Origin: JAGTRP01 sp035255045
Lineage (GTDB): Bacteria; Pseudomonadota; Gammaproteobacteria; Burkholderiales; Rhodocyclaceae
Direction of reading: 5' to 3'
DNA: 54,808 bases
NCBI GenBank assembly: GCA_035255045.1
Contig: DATFAA010000041.1
Span: forward strand, 1-54,808
A model generated the notes under the pieces. It was not told the origin of the DNA. It saw nothing but the letters and a program-made list of their open reading frames with translations, and made no database searches. The first letter of the stretch is position 1. The number at the start of each line of letters is the position of its first letter. Shown here piece by piece: positions 49,510 to 54,808 of the stretch. The position numbers and the translations under genes were made by a program.

Positions 49510-49839
49510 TTAGACCTGGATGTTCATGATGTCCTGGTAGGCGTTCACGAGCTTGTTGCGCACCTGGACCATTTCCTGGAAGGAAACGCTGGCGGTCTGC
49601 AGGGCCACCATGACTTCGTGGAGATTCTGGGTGGTATCACCGGCGGCAAGTTTTTCCGCCATCTGGTCGGCCGCCTGCTGGGTCTGGTTGACCTTGTCGA
49701 TGGAGCTCTTGAGCACTTGGGCGAAGTCCGGACCGCCTGCAGCCGACGCAGCGCCAGCGCTCTCCGCCGGCTTGCCGGTGGCCTGGGCCGCTGTACTGCG
49801 CAACACGCTCAACATTTGTTCGATACCCTTGGTATCCAT
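49510..49839 (-). CDS. fliE: Flagellar hook-basal body protein FliE
   Basis: 109 aa, normal length. DFAQVLKSSIDKVNQTQQAADQMAEKLAAGDTTQNLHEVMVALQTASVSFQEMVQVRNKLVNAYQDIMNIQV is the family pattern including the conserved C-terminus (described here by its motifs DFAQVLKSSIDKVNQ and VRNKLVNAYQDIMNIQV). It joins the MS ring to the rod. The last codons and stop are provided by the integrated element, which recreates an intact protein. A sigma-54 promoter lies directly upstream. Confidence 0.95.
   Translation of the reverse strand: MDTKGIEQMLSVLRSTAAQATGKPAESAGAASAAGGPDFAQVLKSSIDKVNQTQQAADQMAEKLAAGDTTQNLHEVMVALQTASVSFQEMVQVRNKLVNAYQDIMNIQV
49512..49536. repeat. Right attachment site (reconstituted fliE 3' end)
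   Basis: 25 bp identical to 33396-33420. It encodes the last eight residues of fliE on the minus strand; just outside it the fliE stop here is TAA instead of the TGA beside the left copy, showing that the element supplied this end. Confidence 0.9.
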
Positions 49840-49871
49840 TTTTTGCTCCAGCCAAGTACTCGTTTAATCGT

Positions 49872-49888
49872 AGCAATTATCAAGCCAG
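49872..49888 (-). promoter_or_regulatory. Sigma-54 promoter of fliE
   Basis: On the minus strand CTGGCTTGATAATTGCT matches YTGGCACGRNNNTTGCW except for two bases in the -24 block, with GG and GC ten bases apart. It lies 33 bp upstream of the fliE ATG and next to the fleR stop at 49890. Confidence 0.82.
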
Positions 49889-49889
49889 G

Positions 49890-51254
49890 CTAGTCCTTGA
49901 AGTACCCCTCGTCTCGATATTGCTGCAACTTGTAGCGTAGAGTCCGTTCCGATATCCCCAGCCGCTCGATCGCCAGCTTGCGCGATCCGCCCACCTCGGC
50001 CAGGGTCCGGAGAATGTGTTCCCGTTCCAAGTCCTTCATATTATCGACCTTTTTGTCGGGTATCTGAAGGACTGTTTCATGGGCCGCGGCGGGAGCCGGG
50101 GTCGGTACACCAGCAGACAGTGGCCGCGGCGCCAAGTTCAGATGCTCGGGCTCGATGGTGTCCCCCGGAGCCAGGATCAAGGCACGCTGGATCACGTTCT
50201 CCAGTTCGCGCACATTGCCGGGCCAGGTGTGGGACCGCAGGGCATTTTCTGCCGCCGGCGACAGGGACATGCCGGTCCGCCCCAGCCGCCCCCCGTGTTC
50301 GGCGATGAAGTGCCGGGCGATGGGAACGACGTCGTCCGGCCGCTGCCGCAGGGCCGGAATCATCACCGGGAAGACGTTGAGCCGGTAATAGAGATCCTCC
50401 CGGAAGACGCCCTTGGCCACCGCCTCTACCATGTCCCGGTTGGAGGTCGCGACGATGCGGATATTGAGGGGGATGGGCTTCTTGCCCCCCACCCGCTCCA
50501 CTTCCCTCTCCTGCAGCACCCGCAGCAGCTTGGCCTGCAGGCTCATGGGCATTTCCGTCACCTCGTCGAGGAGCAGGGTGCCGTCCTGGGCCTGTTCGAA
50601 CTTGCCGGCCTGGGCCTGCTGCGCGCCGGTGAAGGCCCCCTTCTCGTAGCCGAAGAGGGTGGCCTCCAGGAGGCTGTCCGGGATGGCGGCGCAGTTAATG
50701 GCGACGAAGGGTCCCGCCCGCCGCGCCGAGTGTTCGTGGATGAAACGGGCCACCACTTCCTTGCCCACCCCGGATTCGCCGGTGAGGAGCACGGTGGCGT
50801 CGGTCTGCGCCACCCGGGTGGCGACTGCGAACAGGTTGCGGCTGGCGGCGTCGATGGCGACCACGCCGGCCGCCTCGCCGGTTTCCGGCAACTCGTATTT
50901 CTCGATGTGGGCAAGGAGGGCCTGGGGATCGAAGGGCTTCAAGAGGAAGTCGCAGGCCCCGGAGCGCATGGCATCCACCGCCTTCTCCACCTCCGCATAG
51001 GCGGTCATCAGCACCACCGGCAGATGAGGATGGCGGTGCCGGATTTCCTTGAGCAGCGTGATGCCGTCCATGGGAACCATGCGGACATCGCTGACCACGA
51101 TGGAGAAAGCCTGCTTCTCCAGGGCCTCCAGGGCCGGCTCTCCGCCCTCCACGGCCACCAGCGGCCGGCCAGCCAGTTCCAGGGTGTCGCAGATGGCCTC
51201 GCGCAGGCTCGGGTCGTCCTCGACCACCAGGATAGGCAACGTATTATTGGTCAT
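49890..51254 (-). CDS. fleR: FleR-like sigma-54-dependent response regulator
   Basis: 454 aa. Receiver domain (about 7-120) with VVEDDPS, phospho-acceptor in SDVRMVPMDG and LMTAYAE; AAA+ domain (about 130-370) with Walker A GESGVGKE, the sigma-54-contacting GAFTGA loop and GTLLLDEV; and a FIS-type helix-turn-helix at the end (GGSRKLAIERLGISERTLRYKLQQY). It activates RpoN-dependent flagellar promoters, here plausibly those at 10484 and 49872. It starts 3 nt after the fleS stop, so the two form one operon. Confidence 0.93.
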   Translation of the reverse strand: MTNNTLPILVVEDDPSLREAICDTLELAGRPLVAVEGGEPALEALEKQAFSIVVSDVRMVPMDGITLLKEIRHRHPHLPVVLMTAYAEVEKAVDAMRSGACDFLLKPFDPQALLAHIEKYELPETGEAAGVVAIDAASRNLFAVATRVAQTDATVLLTGESGVGKEVVARFIHEHSARRAGPFVAINCAAIPDSLLEATLFGYEKGAFTGAQQAQAGKFEQAQDGTLLLDEVTEMPMSLQAKLLRVLQEREVERVGGKKPIPLNIRIVATSNRDMVEAVAKGVFREDLYYRLNVFPVMIPALRQRPDDVVPIARHFIAEHGGRLGRTGMSLSPAAENALRSHTWPGNVRELENVIQRALILAPGDTIEPEHLNLAPRPLSAGVPTPAPAAAHETVLQIPDKKVDNMKDLEREHILRTLAEVGGSRKLAIERLGISERTLRYKLQQYRDEGYFKD

Positions 51255-51257
51255 GTT

Positions 51258-52436
51258 TCAGTGTGCTGTGTCGGTTGAGGCCAGAGGCAGCGAGATTACG
51301 AATTCGGCCCCCGCCCCCGGCTCGGAATGGAGCTCGATGCCGCCGCCGTGGGCCCGCACCACCCCCAGGGCGATGGCGAGGCCGAGGCCGGTGCCAAGAC
51401 CGCGGGTGGTGAAGAAGGGTTCGAAGATGCGCTCCCGCAACTCCGGGCCGACGCCCGGCCCCGTGTCGCGAACCGAAATCGCCAGCCAATCCGCCCGCCG
51501 CTTGCCGCAGAGGCAAATTTTGCCGCCCGCCGGCGTGGCCTGCATGGCATTTTCCAACAAATTGATGATCGCCCCAAACAAAGCCTTATGGCCGCCGACG
51601 ATGACCGCGTCGCCGCAGTCGTCCGCGAACTCGAATTCGACGCCGTGCTCCCGCATGAGGGGATCCACCGTGTGGGCCGCCTCCAGCAGCAGTTCCCCGG
51701 CCGCCATCACATCGCGCCCGATGCTCTCGCCCCGGGCGAACAGCAGCACGTCCTGGATCAGCCGTTCCAGCCGGCGCAGCTGGCTGGTGGCCTTGTCGGC
51801 GAACTTGGCACGGGCTTCCTCAGGCAGACCGGGCTTGCCCAGGTTGGCGGCGTAGAGCAGCGCCGCCGCCAGGGGCGTGCGCAACTGGTGGGCGAGCCCC
51901 GCCGCCATTTCGCCCATGGCCGCCAGGCGCTGGTTGCGCTCGAGTTCGGCCTTCATCTGGTGGGCCGCCGTGATGTCGTGCACCAAGAGAAGCTTGCCGC
52001 CGGCTGCGGCCAGGGCGCTCTCGGCGACGCTGACCCGGCGCTCGCCGAGCATCCACTCACCGATGGTCAGGGTGGGTTCGAGGTGGGCGCGGCTAACGTC
52101 GCCCCAGTGCCGTCCCTCCACGTCGGCCCCGAACATCTCCATCGCCGCCGGATTGGCCTGCGTCACCCGGGCGGTGCCATCGAGGACCACCACGCCGGCC
52201 GGCAGGGCATTCAAGAGAAGGGAGAGGCGCTCCGACAGGGCCTCCTTCTCCTCGTACTGGCGCCGGAGCTCGCCGTTGGCGACCGCCAGCTCCTCGGTCA
52301 AAGAGGCGACCCGGGCCTGCAGGGCACCATAGGCCTGGGTGAGTTCGGCGGAAACCTGATTGAATACGTCGAAGGCGCGTTGCAGTTCGGCAGCTTTGCT
52401 TTCCGGGTTCACCACAGCGCCAGGAGCTTGAGGCAT
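51258..52436 (-). CDS. fleS: FleS-like sensor histidine kinase
   Basis: 392 aa. An N-terminal coiled coil (about 12-70) leads to a PAS domain (about 72-165: LLLNALPAGVVVLDGTARVTQAN), then a HisKA region with MGEMAAGLAHQLRTPLAAA (phospho-acceptor His) and an HATPase domain (LLENAMQATPAGG, DTGPGVGPELRERIFEPFFTT, GTGLGLAIALGVV). No membrane helices, so cytoplasmic like FleS/FlrB. It is divergent from fliF across 109 bp. Confidence 0.93.
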   Translation of the reverse strand: MPQAPGAVVNPESKAAELQRAFDVFNQVSAELTQAYGALQARVASLTEELAVANGELRRQYEEKEALSERLSLLLNALPAGVVVLDGTARVTQANPAAMEMFGADVEGRHWGDVSRAHLEPTLTIGEWMLGERRVSVAESALAAAGGKLLLVHDITAAHQMKAELERNQRLAAMGEMAAGLAHQLRTPLAAALLYAANLGKPGLPEEARAKFADKATSQLRRLERLIQDVLLFARGESIGRDVMAAGELLLEAAHTVDPLMREHGVEFEFADDCGDAVIVGGHKALFGAIINLLENAMQATPAGGKICLCGKRRADWLAISVRDTGPGVGPELRERIFEPFFTTRGLGTGLGLAIALGVVRAHGGGIELHSEPGAGAEFVISLPLASTDTAH

Positions 52437-52491
52437 CGAAAAAAATAGGGGTAATTGACTGCAGGTAATAGTAGAATATTTCTCGGAAAAT

Positions 52492-52508
52492 TTGGCTTTC
52501 GGCTTGAT
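52492..52508 (+). promoter_or_regulatory. Possible sigma-54 promoter of fliF
   Basis: TTGGCTTTCGGCTTGAT has the -24 GG and the TTG of the -12 block at the right distance, but A replaces the normally invariant C of the -12 GC. It is in the fleS-fliF divergent region, 38 bp upstream of the fliF ATG. Weak match. Confidence 0.3.
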
Positions 52509-52545
52509 TATTCTTCTGTTTTACACGAATTGAATTCACGTATTG

Positions 52546-54285
52546 ATGGCAGTAACCGCAGCAAGCCCTGACGCCGCGATCGGCACGCCGCCGGCCGCGG
52601 GCCCCCTTGATCGCTTGCGCGAGGCCTTCGAACGGCTCAACAATCAGCAGAAGATGATCCTGATGGTCACCCTGGCGGCCATTGTCGCCCTGGTCGTGGG
52701 CGCCATCCTGTGGAGCCGGCAGCCCGACTACAAGGTGCTCTTCTCCAATCTGGGGGACAAGGACGGCGGCGCCATCGTCACTGCCCTGGAGCAGCAGAAC
52801 ATTCCCCACAAGATGTCCGACAGCGGCGCCATCCTGGTGCCCTCGGACCGGGTCCACGAGGTCCGCCTCAAGCTCGCTTCCCAGGGGCTGCCGCGGGGCG
52901 GCTCCGTCGGATTCGAGCTCATGGAGAACCAGAAGTTCGGCATCAGCCAGTTCGCGGAACAGGTGAATTACCAGCGCGGCCTGGAAGGGGAACTCGCCCG
53001 CACCATCCAGTCCATCGGCGCTGTCCAGTCGGCCCGGGTCCATCTGGCCATTCCCAAGCCGTCGGTGTTCGTGCGGGAGGAGCAGAAGCCCACCGCCTCG
53101 GTGATGCTCAACCTCTATCCCGGCCGCAGCCTCGACGCCGGCCAGATCGCCGGCATCACCCACCTGGTGGCGGCCAGCGTGCCCCAGCTTCCCACCTCCA
53201 ACGTCACGGTCATCGACCAGAGCGGCGCCCTCCTCTCCCAGCTCAAGAGCAAGCTCACGGAAGCCGGCCTCGACCCTGCCCAGATCAAGTACGTGCGGGA
53301 GGTCGAAGACAGCATCATCAAGCGCATCGAAGAGATCCTGAAGCCCATGCTGGGCCCCGAGAACTACAAGGTGCAGGTGGCGGCGGACGTGGATTTCTCC
53401 CATGTCGAGCAGACCGCCGAGAGCTACACGCCCAACGGCAATCCGGCCAACGCCAGCATCCGCAGCCAGCAGAGCAGCGAGACCGCCAACGTCAACCAGG
53501 CCACGGGCGGCGTCCCCGGCGCTCTCACCAACCAGCCGCCGGTGCCCGCCACCGCTCCCCTCACCACGCCCAACGTGGGCGGCACGCCGGGGCAGACGGC
53601 GCGGCCGGGCGAGCCCGGCAAGCTGGAAGCAGCCGGCATCACGGCGCCCCTGCAGACCGCCGGCCACCCGGTCAGCACGGCCAAGAACGCCACCATCAAC
53701 TACGAGATCGACAAGACGGTGCGCTACACCAAGCAGGCCCTGGGCACCGTCCGCCGCCTATCCGCCGCCGTGGTGGTCAATCACCGCAAGGAACCCGGCA
53801 AGGACGGCAAGCTGGTCGCCAAGCCCCTGCCCGAAGCGGAGATGAAGCAGATCAACGACGTGGTGCGCGAGGCCATGGGCTTCAGCAAGGACCGCGGAGA
53901 CACACTGTCCATCGCCAATTCGCCCTTCACGGCGCCGGAGAAGACCGAAGTGTCCATCCCGCTGTGGAAGGACCCCGAAAATATTGCCTTCGCCAAGGAA
54001 CTGGCCAAGTACCTGCTGATCGCCGCGGTCATCGCCTACCTGCTGATCAAGGTGGTGCAGCCCATCATCCGGACCATGTTCCCCTCCGCTGCGGAAATCG
54101 CCGAGGCCGAGCGGGAAGCGCTGGCCCTGGCCGGCGGCCTGCCGGGGGTCGAGGAGGGCGAGGAGCACGTGGAGATCAACCACTACGCCGCCAAGGTCGA
54201 GAAGGCCAGGGAGATCGCCCAGAACGATCCCAAGGTAGTCGCCAACATCATCAAGGACTGGATGGGCGCCAATGGCAATGCCTAA
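52546..54285 (+). CDS. fliF: Flagellar MS-ring protein FliF
   Basis: 579 aa from the ATG at 52546 (a TTG directly before it is less likely). First membrane helix about 36-56 (MILMVTLAAIVALVVGAILW), ring-building domains with PDYKVLFSNLGDKDGGAIV, QVNYQRGLEGELARTI and ARVHLAIPKPSVFVREEQKPTASV, a Pro/Ala/Gln-rich periplasmic loop, a second membrane helix about 480-500 (YLLIAAVIAYLLIKVVQPII), and a C-terminal FliG-binding tail. It forms the base of the flagellar basal body. It overlaps fliG. Confidence 0.96.
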   Translation: MAVTAASPDAAIGTPPAAGPLDRLREAFERLNNQQKMILMVTLAAIVALVVGAILWSRQPDYKVLFSNLGDKDGGAIVTALEQQNIPHKMSDSGAILVPSDRVHEVRLKLASQGLPRGGSVGFELMENQKFGISQFAEQVNYQRGLEGELARTIQSIGAVQSARVHLAIPKPSVFVREEQKPTASVMLNLYPGRSLDAGQIAGITHLVAASVPQLPTSNVTVIDQSGALLSQLKSKLTEAGLDPAQIKYVREVEDSIIKRIEEILKPMLGPENYKVQVAADVDFSHVEQTAESYTPNGNPANASIRSQQSSETANVNQATGGVPGALTNQPPVPATAPLTTPNVGGTPGQTARPGEPGKLEAAGITAPLQTAGHPVSTAKNATINYEIDKTVRYTKQALGTVRRLSAAVVVNHRKEPGKDGKLVAKPLPEAEMKQINDVVREAMGFSKDRGDTLSIANSPFTAPEKTEVSIPLWKDPENIAFAKELAKYLLIAAVIAYLLIKVVQPIIRTMFPSAAEIAEAEREALALAGGLPGVEEGEEHVEINHYAAKVEKAREIAQNDPKVVANIIKDWMGANGNA

Positions 54286-54808
54286 CGACGAAGGTCTGGA
54301 AAAGAGCGCCACGCTGCTCATCGCCCTCGGCGAGGACCACGCCGCCGAGGTATTGAAGCGCCTCGGCCCCCGGGAAGTGCAGAAACTCGGCCACGCCATG
54401 GCGGCCCTGAAGTCGGTGCCCCGGGCCAAGGTCGAGGCCGTCCTCGACGAGTTCCACCGCACCGTGGACGAGCAGGCGGCGGTGCATGTGGACACGGACA
54501 ACTACATCCGCTCCGTGCTGACCAAGGCCCTCGGCGACGACAAGGCCTCCAACCTCATCTCCCGCATCCTCCAGGGCGGCGAGACCTCGGGCATCGAGGG
54601 CCTGAAGTGGATGGACGCCTCCACCGTCGCCGACCTCATCCGCAACGAGCATCCCCAGATCATCGCCACCATCCTGGTGCACCTGGAGCGCGACCATTCC
54701 AGTGAAATTCTCAACCATTTCACCGAGCGCCTGCGGAACGACGTGGTCCTGCGCATCGCCACCCTGGAAGGCATCCAGCCGGCGGCCCTGAAGGAACTGA
54801 ACGAGGCC
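54278..54808 (+). CDS. fliG: Flagellar motor switch protein FliG (5' part)
   Basis: 177 codons are in the window and the gene runs off the right end. GLEKSATLLIALGEDHAAEVLKRLGPREVQKLGHAM is the N-terminal FliF-binding domain, and IRNEHPQIIATILVHLERD is the EHPQ motif of the middle domain. The start overlaps the fliF stop; an ATG at 54272 in the same frame would add two residues. Confidence 0.95.
   Translation, partial: MPNDEGLEKSATLLIALGEDHAAEVLKRLGPREVQKLGHAMAALKSVPRAKVEAVLDEFHRTVDEQAAVHVDTDNYIRSVLTKALGDDKASNLISRILQGGETSGIEGLKWMDASTVADLIRNEHPQIIATILVHLERDHSSEILNHFTERLRNDVVLRIATLEGIQPAALKELNEA

Larger units (their letters stand above)
33396..49536. mobile_element. Integrated element in the 3' end of fliE
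   Basis: About 16 kb bounded by 25-bp direct repeats and carrying a tyrosine integrase next to one end, arm-type repeats at both ends, a plasmid-type replication gene, an AlpA regulator, a coupling-protein ATPase, a second recombinase-like gene, restriction-modification genes and a candidate defence protein. Base composition is visibly more A+T-rich than the flagellar genes, especially near 33421-34500. No capsid, tail or lysis genes, so it is not a recognisable prophage; no identifiable relaxase or full type IV secretion set. Best described as an integrative, possibly mobilisable, plasmid-like island. Confidence 0.88.

Noticed and set aside
33396..49536. Prophage
   Set aside because: The integrase and AlpA are compatible, but there are no capsid, portal, terminase, tail or lysis genes; a replicase and a coupling ATPase point to a plasmid-like element.
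52460..52530. FliA (sigma-28) promoter for fleS on the minus strand
   Set aside because: TAAA and GCCGAAAG are present but 16 bp apart instead of 15 and the -10 is imperfect; not strong enough to report as a site.

Overview
The window is a high-G+C chromosomal segment of a flagellated betaproteobacterium. The rRNA operon leader, the flagellar genes and the operon layout would fit Rhodocyclales, but this is a judgement from gene style, not a database match. It is a flagellar/motility region interrupted by one integrated element.

Left flank (1-5.0 kb): promoter and antiterminator leader of an rRNA operon reading out to the left; a divergent XRE regulator/ribbon-helix-helix-like pair; initiator tRNA; a ParA-type ATPase; an IclR regulator whose 3' end runs into an atypical tRNA-Thr(UGU)-like gene; and a GGEEF diguanylate cyclase.

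Flagellin modification locus (5.0-28.4 kb): a methyltransferase and two divergent TPR/O-GlcNAc-transferase-like proteins precede flagellin 1, which has a sigma-54 promoter. Between flagellin 1 and flagellin 2 (sigma-28 promoter) lie eight genes. They encode a canonical APS kinase and a divergent CysC homologue; a SAM methyltransferase; a PEP-synthase-like kinase; a C26 amidotransferase-fold hydrolase; a nucleotidyltransferase; a sulfotransferase; a 970-aa sulfotransferase-sulfotransferase-TPR-methyltransferase fusion; and a 1,676-aa protein with several glycosyltransferase modules. The divergent CysC, kinase, hydrolase, nucleotidyltransferase and methyltransferase are the enzyme classes of the Campylobacter O-methyl phosphoramidate (MeOPN) capsule pathway (Cj1415-Cj1420). 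The main hypothesis is that this bacterium decorates its flagellin glycan with (methyl) phosphoramidate, sulfate, or both.

Flagellar assembly genes: flaG-fliD-fliS-fliT-fliK-like-flhB-like-ycgR (28.5-33.4 kb, plus strand), then beyond the element fliE (minus), the fleS-fleR two-component operon (minus), and fliF-fliG (plus; fliG is cut by the window end). FleR carries GAFTGA and probably activates the sigma-54 promoters seen before flagellin 1 and fliE.

Integrated element (33.4-49.5 kb): a roughly 16-kb element sits in the 3' end of fliE, bounded by 25-bp direct repeats that contain the last fliE codons. It encodes a P4-type tyrosine integrase, a PstI/BsuBI-like restriction-modification pair, a small coupled protein, a membrane-anchored coiled-coil protein with a PIN-like segment (candidate defence protein), a VirD4/TraG-like coupling ATPase, small membrane proteins, a second recombinase-like protein, a plasmid-type replication protein and an AlpA regulator. 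No phage structural genes, recognisable relaxase or full type IV secretion set are seen. Insertion separated fliE from its native downstream terminator and placed the integrase gene co-directionally downstream of it.
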